A stretch of 64,000 bases of DNA from CBFHWU01 sp965659665 (GCA_965659665.1 CBFHWU010000024.1:24984-88983); one strand, 5' to 3'. Counted from the first letter of the stretch, positions 18,469 through 27,411 are shown. Numbers and translations are program-made. Notes: generated by a model not told the origin, from the sequence alone.

Positions 18469-18483
18469 CTAAAATAAAAGTAC

Positions 18484-18918
18484 ATGAAAATAGCTATTGG
18501 AAATGACCATGCAGGATCGGAATATAAAAAAGCCATTATATATTTATTACAACAAAAAGATATAGAGGTTATCAATTATGGAACAGATTCTAATGAAAGT
18601 GTTGATTATCCAGACAAGGTACACCCAGTTGCGTATGATGTGCACCACAACAAAGCTGACTTAGGCATTATTATATGTGGAAGTGGAAATGGAGCAAATA
18701 TGACTGCAAATAAATACAACAATGTAAGAAGTGCGTTATGCTGGCAGAAAGATATTGTTTATTTAGCTCGACAACACAATGATGCCAATATATTGAGTTT
18801 ACCTGCACGATTTATTACTCTTAAAGATTCATTAGACTTTGTCACCATATTTATTGAAACAAAATTTGAGGGAGGTAGACATCAACAAAGGATAGACAAA
18901 ATTTCTAAGTGTTTATGA
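18484..18918 (+). CDS. rpiB: Ribose 5-phosphate isomerase B (RpiB/LacAB family)
   Basis: A 144-residue cytoplasmic enzyme interconverting ribose 5-phosphate and ribulose 5-phosphate in the pentose phosphate pathway. Signatures: IAIGNDHAGSEYKKAI at the N-terminus, YPDKVHPVAYDV, and GIIICGSGNGANMTANK, which holds the catalytic cysteine and anion hole. Its TGA overlaps the ATG of the next gene (ATGA). Confidence 0.95.
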   Translation: MKIAIGNDHAGSEYKKAIIYLLQQKDIEVINYGTDSNESVDYPDKVHPVAYDVHHNKADLGIIICGSGNGANMTANKYNNVRSALCWQKDIVYLARQHNDANILSLPARFITLKDSLDFVTIFIETKFEGGRHQQRIDKISKCL

Positions 18919-19358
18919 AATGGAATCTTTACGCTTGGCCAGAGTTAACTATCGATTTACTCTACGATTTATTACATCTTCGTTCGGAAGTTTTTGTTGT
19001 CGAACAAGCCTGTATTTATCAAGATATTGATAAAAAAGATCGTAAAGCCTTACATTTATTAGGCTACAAAGAAGATACTCTTGTTGCTTATTCTCGTATT
19101 TTTAAAGGAGGTGATTATTTTCAATTGTCAAGTTTTGGTAGGGCAGTAGTTCATTATGATAAACGTAATCTAGGATGGGGACATGAACTTATTGAAGAAA
19201 CGATACGTCATATGGAAATATTATTTCCAAAAGAGGAAGTACATATCTCAGCACAAGCTCATTTATATAAATTTTACGAAAGTCACGGTTTTAAAAAAAC
19301 AGGTGAAACCTATCTCGAGGATGGTATCCCTCATATAGCAATGATTAAAAAACTATAA
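18915..19358 (+). CDS. GNAT family N-acetyltransferase (ElaA-like)
   Basis: A 147-residue acetyltransferase. The motif LRSEVFVVEQACIYQDIDKKD is typical of the ElaA subgroup, and RNLGWGHELIEETIRHM forms the acetyl-CoA loop and helix. The acceptor substrate is unknown. I chose the ATG at 18915, which overlaps the rpiB stop as ATGA, over an upstream GTG at 18909. Convergent with rnpA, overlapping its stop by 6 bp. Confidence 0.88.
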   Translation: MKWNLYAWPELTIDLLYDLLHLRSEVFVVEQACIYQDIDKKDRKALHLLGYKEDTLVAYSRIFKGGDYFQLSSFGRAVVHYDKRNLGWGHELIEETIRHMEILFPKEEVHISAQAHLYKFYESHGFKKTGETYLEDGIPHIAMIKKL

Positions 19359-19694
19359 CTTTCTCCATTTTTTTAACACCTGAATCATAGCTTTTTTTGT
19401 TTGCTCATAAGAAATATTTTTGGTCTTGTTATGGATAAAGAAGCCTATTCCTGTGAACGAGCTAAAAGATTCAACATCAACATCATTCCGAAAAACTTCT
19501 CTCATCAAACGCTTAATGCGATTTCGATCGACTGCCTTAGGAAATGATTTTTTGGAGGCACCAAAACCGAACATTATACCCTCTGCGACTTCTTGTTCCA
19601 AGTAAACAAATGTAACTGACAAGAAGTGAACTTTTTTTCCTTTTTCAAATAACGTTTCAATTAATATTTTATTTTTCAGTTTGTTCAACTTCAT
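19353..19694 (-). CDS. rnpA: Ribonuclease P protein component
   Basis: A 113-residue basic protein that binds RNase P RNA for tRNA 5' maturation. The RNR-type motif FPKAVDRNRIKRLMREVFR is diagnostic, and the short basic fold and length fit. The ATG at 19694 is preferred over a TTG at 19700. The gene start overlaps the 3' end of the upstream M1 peptidase gene by 26 bp. It is not beside rpmH, unlike the classic arrangement in other phyla. Confidence 0.92.
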   Translation of the reverse strand: MKLNKLKNKILIETLFEKGKKVHFLSVTFVYLEQEVAEGIMFGFGASKKSFPKAVDRNRIKRLMREVFRNDVDVESFSSFTGIGFFIHNKTKNISYEQTKKAMIQVLKKWRKL

Positions 19695-21507
19695 ACACAA
19701 AATAATTATTATCTGAATTGATATCTGCCATTAGGCGTGAAGGGTCTATGATAATTTCTTTGATCTTTTGTATGGGTTTTGATAATTCAATTGTATAACG
19801 AGGCGATGCCCAACTCCAGTCTTTCAAAACTGTAATATCGTCAAAAAAAGAAGAAGAAAATTTCTTTTCCCCAAACATCATGTACAAAGGAATGTAATAG
19901 AACTCTTGCTGACCATCGTTATAAACAACTAACAATTCAATGGGCATAGGCATATTTTCTTTACGAACAAGGGTGACCGTAGTTCCTGCTGTTGGGCTTT
20001 CCTCTACTTTTTCTATTCCGTAATCGATAGTGTTAGTCGTTCGTACCCAATCATTCAAATACCACTCTAATTGGATACCTGATGTCTGTTCAGCAAGACG
20101 AGTAAAGTCTTCAGGGGTAGGATGTGTAAACTTAAACTGATCATAATAATTTTTGATGATTTTGTTCAAATTATCAAACCCAACAATGTAACCGAGTTGA
20201 ATTAAAAACAAGGCTCCTTTGCGGTAGCTTGCAGTGCGATAAGCATAATTTGTTTTAAATCGATCGGCATGGGTTGTCATGGGTTCTTCTTTCCCAGAAG
20301 CCACTAACTCAAAATAAGCGGAATAAAAATCACCGAAAGGGTTTTCTTTTCCTAATACTGTTGCTTCTGCTAACGCATCAAAAAAAGAGGTAAAACCTTC
20401 ATCCATCCAAGCGTATTTTGCCTCGTTGGTGGCAAACAAATGATGAAACCAGCTATGTGCAAGTTCATGAGCGGTCACACCAAATAAGCTTGTGTATTCT
20501 CGTTGCCCAGTTATTAAGGTACACATGGCATATTCCATACCTCCGTCACCTCCTTGAATAACGCTGTACTGATCCCAAGGATAAGGGCCAATTGATGCGT
20601 TAAAAAACGACATCATTTTGGCGGTATCGTCCTGTAAGCGTTTCCAGTTCTCTTTTAGTTCGGGTTCGTCCAAATATAAAAAATGAAGGGTAACACCATC
20701 TGGGCCCTCTAAGGTATCATGGACATAGTCTGGATCTGCACCCCAAGCAAAATCATGAACATTAGGCGCGTAAAAGTGCCAGGTCAAATTTTCTTTTTGA
20801 GAATGGTCCACATCTACAGTGTGATATCCGTAGCCGATTTCCTCAGCGTTTTGTAAATATCCTGTTCCTCCTACGATATAATCTTTGTCTAAAGTAAGTT
20901 TAACATCGAAAGTACCCCAAACTCCGTGAAACTCTCTACCAATGTACGGATTCGGGTGCCATCCATCTTGATCATATTCCACCAATTTTGGGTACCATTG
21001 CGTCATTGATAGCGCAACTCCTTCTTTATTGTTTCGTCCACTTCTACGGATTTGTTTGGGTACTTGACCCCGAAAAACCATTGAAAGAGTAGTGCTTTCT
21101 CCAGGCAAAAGTGCGGTATCAAGAGGAACAACTAATATGGTTTCTTCTTCTTTAAAATCCAGATTAACCCCATCCTGCTTTAATGATTGAACACGCAAAA
21201 AACCAATTTCATGAGGCTCTAATTTGCTTATTCGGTCTCCAACTCTACTATCTGGATCTTCAATGGTACGAGAACGAATATCCATTTGACTACCAGGTTG
21301 GAAAGCGTTAAAATATAAATGGTAATAAACGACATTGAGGGTATCAGGTGATTGATTCGTGTAATGAAGCTCTTGAGTTCCTTCATAAAGAAATGTATTA
21401 ACATCCACATCAACTTCCATTTGGTAGTCGGCCTGTTGTTGCCAATAATTAGGGTTAGGGTGTTGAGCAAACAGAGCAAAAGAAAGCAATAAAAAGGAAA
21501 GTCTCAT
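19669..21507 (-). CDS. M1 family (aminopeptidase N-like) metallopeptidase, exported
   Basis: A 612-residue gluzincin with signal peptide MRLSFLLLSFALFAQ. The zinc motif VTAHELAHSWFHHLF followed by NEAKYAWMDEGFTSF gives HExxH plus the downstream Glu ligand. The exopeptidase loop reads GGMEYAMC rather than GAMEN, a common variant in Bacteroidota M1 enzymes. Predicted to clip N-terminal residues from peptides in the periplasm. The gene lies 18 bp after the MBL hydrolase on the same strand and overlaps rnpA. Confidence 0.93.
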   Translation of the reverse strand: MRLSFLLLSFALFAQHPNPNYWQQQADYQMEVDVDVNTFLYEGTQELHYTNQSPDTLNVVYYHLYFNAFQPGSQMDIRSRTIEDPDSRVGDRISKLEPHEIGFLRVQSLKQDGVNLDFKEEETILVVPLDTALLPGESTTLSMVFRGQVPKQIRRSGRNNKEGVALSMTQWYPKLVEYDQDGWHPNPYIGREFHGVWGTFDVKLTLDKDYIVGGTGYLQNAEEIGYGYHTVDVDHSQKENLTWHFYAPNVHDFAWGADPDYVHDTLEGPDGVTLHFLYLDEPELKENWKRLQDDTAKMMSFFNASIGPYPWDQYSVIQGGDGGMEYAMCTLITGQREYTSLFGVTAHELAHSWFHHLFATNEAKYAWMDEGFTSFFDALAEATVLGKENPFGDFYSAYFELVASGKEEPMTTHADRFKTNYAYRTASYRKGALFLIQLGYIVGFDNLNKIIKNYYDQFKFTHPTPEDFTRLAEQTSGIQLEWYLNDWVRTTNTIDYGIEKVEESPTAGTTVTLVRKENMPMPIELLVVYNDGQQEFYYIPLYMMFGEKKFSSSFFDDITVLKDWSWASPRYTIELSKPIQKIKEIIIDPSRLMADINSDNNYFVYEVEQTEK

Positions 21508-21525
21508 AAATTAAAGTTTGTAAAA

Positions 21526-22407
21526 TTAAAAGTAATCAGATAGTTCGTGTTTCTTTTTAAAACGAACTCCTTTTTCCGTGTGATGAACACGAATTAGAGG
21601 GTTATGCGCATCGTGTTCTAAAAATAACAAATAGTTTTGACTTGCAGCGTTATTAAGAAAAGAAGTTTTTTCATTTATTGTTATTAGGGGTCGAGTATCA
21701 AAACCCATTATGTAAGGAATGGGAACATGTCCAGCGGTAGGAATAAGGTCGGCTGTAAAAACAATTGTTTCGCCTTTGTACGCTATAAAAGGAATCATTT
21801 GCTTATCCGTGTGTCCATCGACAAAAAGAATATCAAACCCGAACTCAGTATTTTTTATAAAAGAAAGCCCTTTACGCTCAACAAATCGAAGCCGACCAGA
21901 CTCTTGGATTGGGAATAAGTTTTCACTCAAAAACGAAGCTTTTTCACGAAAGTTAGGGTAAGTAGCCCATTTCCAGTGTTCTTCATTTGTCCAAAAAAGA
22001 GCATTTTTAAACGCAGGCTCGTATGCTGTTCGATTTTTGTTCCATTGGATACAACCTCCACAGTGATCAAAATGAAGATGGGTTAAAAAAACATCGGTGA
22101 TATCATCAGGATGAAAACCGTGTTGAGCAAGTGATGAGTTAAGGCTAAAATCGCCCCAGCGCTTATAAAAACCAAAAAACGTATCACTTTGTTTGTTTCC
22201 CATCCCAGTATCAATTAAAACGAGTCGATTACCCTTTTCAATGAGCAAACCTCGAGCCGAAAGATCAATCAAGTTATCTTTATCGGCGGGGTTGGTGCGT
22301 TGCCAGAGTGTTTTAGGCACAACGCCAAACATGGCTCCTCCATCAAGTTTAAAATTTCCATATTCTATAGGGTAAAGAGTCAATGGGCAGAAATTAAAAG
22401 TTAGCAC
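21526..22407 (-). CDS. MBL fold metallo-hydrolase
   Basis: A 293-residue metallo-beta-lactamase-fold hydrolase. The motif FLTHLHFDHCGG provides the HxHxDH metal ligands, with GNRLVLIDTGMGNKQS before it, FVDGHTDKQMIPF for a further ligand and FLEHDAHNPL near the end. The substrate is unknown; quorum-quenching lactonases and glyoxalase II-like enzymes share the fold. The start is a GTG at 22407 overlapping the end of the SulP gene; no upstream ATG fits. Confidence 0.87.
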   Translation of the reverse strand: MLTFNFCPLTLYPIEYGNFKLDGGAMFGVVPKTLWQRTNPADKDNLIDLSARGLLIEKGNRLVLIDTGMGNKQSDTFFGFYKRWGDFSLNSSLAQHGFHPDDITDVFLTHLHFDHCGGCIQWNKNRTAYEPAFKNALFWTNEEHWKWATYPNFREKASFLSENLFPIQESGRLRFVERKGLSFIKNTEFGFDILFVDGHTDKQMIPFIAYKGETIVFTADLIPTAGHVPIPYIMGFDTRPLITINEKTSFLNNAASQNYLLFLEHDAHNPLIRVHHTEKGVRFKKKHELSDYF

Positions 22408-24602
22408 GAATCATTGATAAGCTTTTCGAGTTTAAAACCAAAACTAAGCATAACTTCTAATTCTCTTACTGATGTCAGACGTTCGCGGTGTTGAATCAGT
22501 ATTTCTTTTCCGTTGGACTCAATATGATATGATGGATTATCCAACAGAAATAAGATAAGAGAATCGTTAAAAAAGTGCTTAATTGCTTTTGGGTTATCGC
22601 CCAATAAATAAAACGATTTTGAAAAAGCTGGATGATTGTCTAGGTCAATATCAGAAAGACCAGCAATGTGATAAATACGTTCCATCAACCCCTCTTTTTC
22701 TAAAGTAAAAGAAGGAATTTTTTGTTTTGTGTTAAAAAGCAGCATACTCGCTTGAATATTTTCTTTTGTAATAAATTCTCCTTCTGTGTAGTGTATGTCA
22801 AAGAACCTAAAATTAGGACGATTAAGTTCATTGTATATTTTTACGATTGTTTTAGTTTTAAAATAAAGGAGGTTCATTAAAAACGACTTTTTTAGTTTGG
22901 GCTTAGCATTGTAATCTAACCCACACTGTTCTCCAATTGCTTTAATTCGAAGTTGTCGTTTTGTAAGCTTTTCATTGCTTGATTTTCTTTTATTAAAAGG
23001 TAGTAGCGTTCGAATAGCAAAGGGATGTTCGGTAACGGCACCATGAACGTCTAAACCTATTGTTTCGAATGACCCATTTTTTTGTGCAAATAAAAACTGA
23101 TAATTGCTCAACCCTTCCATGACACTGTGATCCACAAAATCACATAACGAAAAGTCAACTACTAAGTTTTGACTTTGGGGTACCATATTAATTTTGTCTT
23201 TTAAACGATAAAAATTAAGAAAGGAACAAAAATGCAAGACACTAATATAATAGGTGTTTTTTTCTTCTTCTTTGAAGAGTAACACATTAGGCTTCAAAAT
23301 ATTTCTACTAAAGCGCCAAAGGCTTTTATTGATGATGATGTGTGATAAAAAAGTAACGAAAACACCCGCAACAATTCCAATAATAAGGCCTAAAAACAGC
23401 GTGGTGAAAAGGGTAATTAAAAAAATGATGAGTTGTTCTCTACCAATACCTGCTATCTTTTTAAAAATTTCAGGTGATGCTAGCTTATAGCCAGTATAAA
23501 CTAATATTGCCGCAAGAGCCGTAAGAGGCACACGACGGATTTGGTCTTGAAAAACAATGACAAAAAGCAATAAAAATAAAGCATGAAAAAAATTAGAGCT
23601 TCGGTTGGTTGCTTTATTATTTACATTAACAGAGCTTCGCGCAATAACTGTTACTACATTCATCCCACCCAAAAACCCGCTTATTACAGTAGCAAGACCT
23701 AAAGCCTTGAGATCTTTATTGGTATTCGACCTTCTTTTTTTCGGATCTAATTTATCTACCGCTTTTACACTTAACAAAGACTCTACTCCTGCAATTAAGG
23801 TGATAGATAAAACAACTCCCCAAAAAGGAACGGTCCATAAAAGAGAAAAATCGGGTTGAGGTAAATGATCAAATAGACTTTCAGGAATTTGTATCATTAG
23901 AGCTTCTGGAACTGGAAACGGAGTATCAGAAAAAAACTGATAGTAATAGTTTACTCCAACAGCAAACACGACCACCCACATAGGAGCTGGTATAAAGTGA
24001 AAAGCGGGATATCTTATTTTACTGTAAAAAACCATAATAAACAAACTGATGACCCCGATGAGCATTCCTGCCAACAGCCCAGAGTCAGAGGACACAAAAG
24101 GAAGTAAAATGGCAGAGGGAATTTGACTTACGAGCGCAATAATACCTCCTGAGGACTCTAAATCCCCTACCATCACAAAAAACTGTTTAATCAAAATAGT
24201 CAGTCCGATGGCAGCTAACATTCCCTGAATAGCCGAGGCAGGAAAAAAATCGCTCAGCCCTCCTAAGCGCAAAAACCCGAACAAAAGTAATAATACCCCC
24301 GACAAAATAATAGCGGCAAGGGTAAATAGATAGCCTTGGGTCAAATCGCCTCCTCCTAAAGTATAAACAGCGCCCAATAAAACGACGACCAAACCATTTC
24401 CTGGACCTACAATAGTTACATGCGAACCCCCTAATAGAGAAACAATCGTTCCTCCAACTACAGCAGCTATTATTCCTGAAATGGGTGGCATTCCTGAAGC
24501 TAAAGACAAGCCCAGACCGAGAGGTAATGCAATAAGCGAAACCACAAAACCAGAAAATATATTGGCTGGCAAATCATGAAAAAAAGAATAAGACTTATTC
24601 AT
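22401..24602 (-). CDS. SulP family inorganic anion transporter
   Basis: A 733-residue membrane protein. The first about 420 residues hold the SulP transport core (NIFSGFVVSLIALPLGLGLS, GPGNGLVVVLLGA, SAIQGMLAAIGLTILIKQFF), followed by a STAS-like region (NLVVDFSLCDFVDHSVMEG). About 200 further residues after the STAS part match nothing I recognise. SulP proteins carry sulfate, bicarbonate or other anions; the substrate here is open. I chose the ATG at 24602, overlapping the stop of the upstream universal stress protein gene by 8 bp. That coupling suggests a functional link between the two. Confidence 0.9.
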   Translation of the reverse strand: MNKSYSFFHDLPANIFSGFVVSLIALPLGLGLSLASGMPPISGIIAAVVGGTIVSLLGGSHVTIVGPGNGLVVVLLGAVYTLGGGDLTQGYLFTLAAIILSGVLLLLFGFLRLGGLSDFFPASAIQGMLAAIGLTILIKQFFVMVGDLESSGGIIALVSQIPSAILLPFVSSDSGLLAGMLIGVISLFIMVFYSKIRYPAFHFIPAPMWVVVFAVGVNYYYQFFSDTPFPVPEALMIQIPESLFDHLPQPDFSLLWTVPFWGVVLSITLIAGVESLLSVKAVDKLDPKKRRSNTNKDLKALGLATVISGFLGGMNVVTVIARSSVNVNNKATNRSSNFFHALFLLLFVIVFQDQIRRVPLTALAAILVYTGYKLASPEIFKKIAGIGREQLIIFLITLFTTLFLGLIIGIVAGVFVTFLSHIIINKSLWRFSRNILKPNVLLFKEEEKNTYYISVLHFCSFLNFYRLKDKINMVPQSQNLVVDFSLCDFVDHSVMEGLSNYQFLFAQKNGSFETIGLDVHGAVTEHPFAIRTLLPFNKRKSSNEKLTKRQLRIKAIGEQCGLDYNAKPKLKKSFLMNLLYFKTKTIVKIYNELNRPNFRFFDIHYTEGEFITKENIQASMLLFNTKQKIPSFTLEKEGLMERIYHIAGLSDIDLDNHPAFSKSFYLLGDNPKAIKHFFNDSLILFLLDNPSYHIESNGKEILIQHRERLTSVRELEVMLSFGFKLEKLINDSC

Positions 24603-25443
24603 TTCGTACAATTAATAAATCAGTGGGTAAATCAGATAATATATACTCGAGATCATGAGGAAAAATACGATCCCAGACCGAACTCATTTGGGGGGCGTTC
24701 ATTACTAACAAATCAGCCCGAACTACTTTGGCATAATGCCCAATAGAGTACCCTCTTTTTCCAAAGATAGGTTGGATACGTAATTGAGCATCTTTTTTTA
24801 GGGGGTCAGGAATGTTGTTTAAAATATTTCGAACTCTTGATGCTTCTCGTAACTTTATACGTTCTTTCACTATTGTTGCTTTTCGAAGACTTTGGTCATC
24901 TTCCACTTTGATGGCCACATTTTCTTCTGGGATTTCTTCTACGACAGTTATTTTTTTTGCTTTTAACTTTTGAAGGACATAGAAGGATGTTTTAATTGCT
25001 TCTTTGGTTTTGGAGTGCTCTAACCCATTTACGACAATATGCTGACAAGCAACCCGTTCAATACTGGGATTGATCAGCAGTAAGACATCACAAGGAGCTT
25101 GACGGGTAAGCTTTCGAGCAATTGAGCCTACGTAAAAGCGCAATAAACCTTCGCGCTTTAGGGCACCCAAAACCAATAAGCTCGCTTGTTCTTCTTTGCA
25201 AGCTTGCAGTAAAGATTGAATAGTGTTCCCTGGTATCCAACGACGGTTTACTTTAGGTCGAGTTTCTGGAAACTCTTCCAAAAGAACATCTAAAGTGTGT
25301 TCTTTTTGGGTGTTCTTAGTTCCAACATGAACAAGAACTAGCGACGAGCCAAAGGCATTAGCAAGCCTGAGCACCTCAAACAGGTTTTGTTTTAGGGTGG
25401 GCGAAAACGCAATACCCACTAAAATCGTTTTGTACGTTGACAT
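24595..25443 (-). CDS. Universal stress protein, tandem UspA domains
   Basis: A 282-residue cytoplasmic protein with two UspA-like halves. The first half runs MSTYKTILVGIAFSPTLKQN to VGSIARKLTRQAPCDVLLLI, with GSIARKLTRQ at the nucleotide-binding position. The second half starts near IVVNGLEHSKTKEAI and ends PTDLLIVRNE. I chose the ATG at 25443; a start 15 bp upstream is possible. The gene overlaps SulP by 8 bp, so the stress protein may modulate that transporter (inference). Confidence 0.88.
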   Translation of the reverse strand: MSTYKTILVGIAFSPTLKQNLFEVLRLANAFGSSLVLVHVGTKNTQKEHTLDVLLEEFPETRPKVNRRWIPGNTIQSLLQACKEEQASLLVLGALKREGLLRFYVGSIARKLTRQAPCDVLLLINPSIERVACQHIVVNGLEHSKTKEAIKTSFYVLQKLKAKKITVVEEIPEENVAIKVEDDQSLRKATIVKERIKLREASRVRNILNNIPDPLKKDAQLRIQPIFGKRGYSIGHYAKVVRADLLVMNAPQMSSVWDRIFPHDLEYILSDLPTDLLIVRNE

Positions 25444-25619
25444 CGCTCTAAAATACAATAATTATCAAAAAAAAATCAAAGATAAATTAACAAAAGAATA
25501 GTTATGTTTTTGAAAAAAAAAAAAGGAGACTTAAAACGTGATCACCCCCTAGTTCTAAGACAATTAATAGAGAGGGTATAACCAAATTGCTCCACACTTT
25601 TATAGGGATTAATCCAACG

Positions 25620-26903
25620 CTAAATGTTTAGTAGATAACTTCTCAAATCGGTTTTTTCATCTAGTCCCATTTTCTTTTTAATTCGATGTCTTGAGGTTTG
25701 AACGGATCTTGACCCTATGTGAAGAGCAGAGGCAATTTCCTTAGTTTGCATATATAGCTTAATAAATGCACAGTGTCTCAATTCAACCTCAGTCAATGAT
25801 GGATGAAACTGTGAAAGTTTGACAAAGAAATCGGAATGCACCGTATTAAAGTGGTTTTTTAGATTTTCCCACTTTTCATTGTCTTTAAGATTGTATGCTA
25901 TTTGATTAATAATATTTTTCGTTTCTTTTTTTAAGGAATCGTAATCGCGTTTGACCACCTCTTCTAGCCGTCTTTTTATTTCTTTTATAAGCTGATAGTC
26001 GTTGTAACAGTTTAAGGAGATACTTAACAGCTCTTGATTTTTATCTTTAATTTGATCTTTTAAGTAAAGCCCTTTTTTTTTCAGGTCTCTTTTTTTGTTG
26101 AGGGACAAATTCCGTAGATATAAAAAAGAAATAAGGGTACACAATAAGAAAAAAGAAAGCACATAAACTAAAGCCTTATATGTTTTTTTAGAATTTTCGA
26201 TCATTTCTAGTAAAACATCCTTGTTTTCAACTTCTAGTTTGTGATTAATTTCTTTTAGTTTCAGTTCTAAACTTAAGTTTTTTATGCTTTGTTCTTTTTG
26301 TAATAAGGGAATCACAGCGGAATCATTGACGCCAATTAATTCTAAATTAAAAATAGCGTCTGAGGATGTCTTTCGAGCTTGATGGACAGATGCAGAAATG
26401 ATGTTTTCGCCCTCTACAAAATCGTCCGGTGATAGGAGTAGTGAGTGAAAGAGCTTTTCTGAGGAGTCATTAAAAACCAAATGATTGGCTTCGGTTTCAT
26501 GGGTAATAATACCACTGGGCATATTATTTCGGGTAATTTCTTTTCCATTAATATAAACCACAATTCCGTCATCTCGGTGTACATTAAGTTTATATGTCAA
26601 GTATAAGTAAGGATTATCTAAAACAAAAGTTTTTTTAAAATAGGTTGTGATTTGTTTGTTCTCGGGATCACTTCCGAAGTGTGTAACAGTTTGGATTATT
26701 TCTGAACCGTACCCAAGTGGGGAATTCCCAGACTTCCAATCTTCAGCAAGAAAGGCAACTTTATACCAGTCTTCGTTAGGAGGTAATGCATCATCGTAGT
26801 AGCTCCAAAGATCACCAGCTTTAATAATTTTTTTCTGAGCATTGATTTGGTAAAACATTAAAAAAGAAAAAAAAACAATTTTTATGAAGTAGAGGATTCG
26901 CAT
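25620..26903 (-). CDS. Membrane-anchored LuxR-type regulator with exported beta-sandwich sensor domain
   Basis: A 427-residue protein. Order: signal or anchor (1-22); an exported domain (about 24-195) with GDLWSYYDDALPP, SPLGYGSEI, ITTYFKKTF, DDGIVVYINGKE and FNLELIG, the pattern of the N-terminal module seen before metallophosphatase or CotH-like domains in secreted Bacteroidota proteins; coiled coil; one membrane segment (244-263); a second coiled coil (265-345); and a C-terminal LuxR-type HTH (366-427) with LTEVELRHCAFIKLYMQTKE and SVQTSRHRIKKKMG. This reads as a one-component sensor coupling an extracytoplasmic ligand to DNA binding. It is divergent from the SusCD cluster, the likely target. 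There is no kinase or phosphoacceptor domain. The ligand is unknown. Confidence 0.8.
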   Translation of the reverse strand: MRILYFIKIVFFSFLMFYQINAQKKIIKAGDLWSYYDDALPPNEDWYKVAFLAEDWKSGNSPLGYGSEIIQTVTHFGSDPENKQITTYFKKTFVLDNPYLYLTYKLNVHRDDGIVVYINGKEITRNNMPSGIITHETEANHLVFNDSSEKLFHSLLLSPDDFVEGENIISASVHQARKTSSDAIFNLELIGVNDSAVIPLLQKEQSIKNLSLELKLKEINHKLEVENKDVLLEMIENSKKTYKALVYVLSFFLLCTLISFLYLRNLSLNKKRDLKKKGLYLKDQIKDKNQELLSISLNCYNDYQLIKEIKRRLEEVVKRDYDSLKKETKNIINQIAYNLKDNEKWENLKNHFNTVHSDFFVKLSQFHPSLTEVELRHCAFIKLYMQTKEIASALHIGSRSVQTSRHRIKKKMGLDEKTDLRSYLLNI

Positions 26904-27340
26904 GAGTAGTGGTTTTATATGATGGGGTCACCGCTAAAGGTAGGGTATTTTAATTGACAGATCAAAAAGGTGTTATAAATGAAAACAAGAACAAACAAAG
27001 AGCTCAGTATAATAATAACTCAAAAAAACGATTTTGATATTTTAAAGAATCCGTAATAAAATATTATAATAAAATCGGATCAGGAATTGTGTTTATCAAA
27101 AAAAGCGTTTCAATTCAATAGATCACCATTTTTTAGCATAGGCTAATGAGTTAGGTTTTAGAAAAACTAAAACGGATTAGTTCCATAATATAACAAAAAT
27201 TAGCAGACATACATAATTTGTAGCAATAAAAAGAAATAATAGACCCACATTTACCCCAAGAATAAAGAAAAATCAATCGGCTTTTAATCGCCAAAAAACA
27301 GATAAGTAGTAGAAATGTAGTAGTTTTTTTTGTTTTCGTG

Positions 27341-27409
27341 GTAGGTTTGTTGTAGGTCAAAAAACAGTTAGAGTCTCTTTAACAAATACCTTTGACCAAA
27401 ACAACCTAC
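27341..27409. repeat. Nested inverted repeat at the susC promoter
   Basis: GTAGGTT (27341-27347) and GGTCAAA (27355-27361) are mirrored exactly by TTTGACC (27391-27397) and AACCTAC (27403-27409). The right arm overlaps the -7 element and ends 2 bases before the susC ATG. The spacing suits a dimeric regulator or a leader hairpin; either role is inference. Confidence 0.6.
27387..27394 (+). promoter_or_regulatory. -7 element of susC promoter
   Basis: TACCTTTG fits TAnnTTTG, 17 bases before the susC ATG. There is no clear TTG at -33 (TTA at 27368-27370 is 16 bp upstream), which would fit a promoter needing an activator. Confidence 0.55.
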
Positions 27410-27411
27410 TT

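Larger units (their letters stand above)
18114..18483. other. AT-rich intergenic region between divergent rnr and rpiB
   Basis: About 370 bp without a convincing gene. It is visibly AT-rich and holds several GTTAA-type motifs, a perfect 12-bp palindrome TTTGTTAACAAA at 18383-18394, and an exact 12-bp direct repeat ATTAACAATCAA at 18138-18149 and 18442-18453, one copy near each divergent start codon. The ends carry the rnr and rpiB promoters. I saw no cluster of DnaA boxes matching TTATNCACA. Confidence 0.5.
26904..27411. other. Intergenic regulatory region between LuxR-type regulator and susC
   Basis: 508 bp without a credible gene: the one open frame inside it is low-complexity and lacks homology. 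It holds a 7-bp hairpin GTTTTAG-AAAAA-CTAAAAC at 27155-27173, and the susC promoter with its inverted repeat at the right end. On the minus strand a TTG, 20 bp, TACCTTTA sits about 32 bp before the regulator start and could be its promoter. Confidence 0.55.

Noticed and set aside
18114..18483. Replication origin
   Set aside because: No cluster of DnaA boxes and dnaA is absent; kept only as a low-scoring observation.
27151..27360. Open frame on the minus strand in the regulator-susC gap (69 codons)
   Set aside because: Low-complexity Lys/Thr/Ser-rich translation, no homology or ribosome-binding context, and it overlaps the susC control region.
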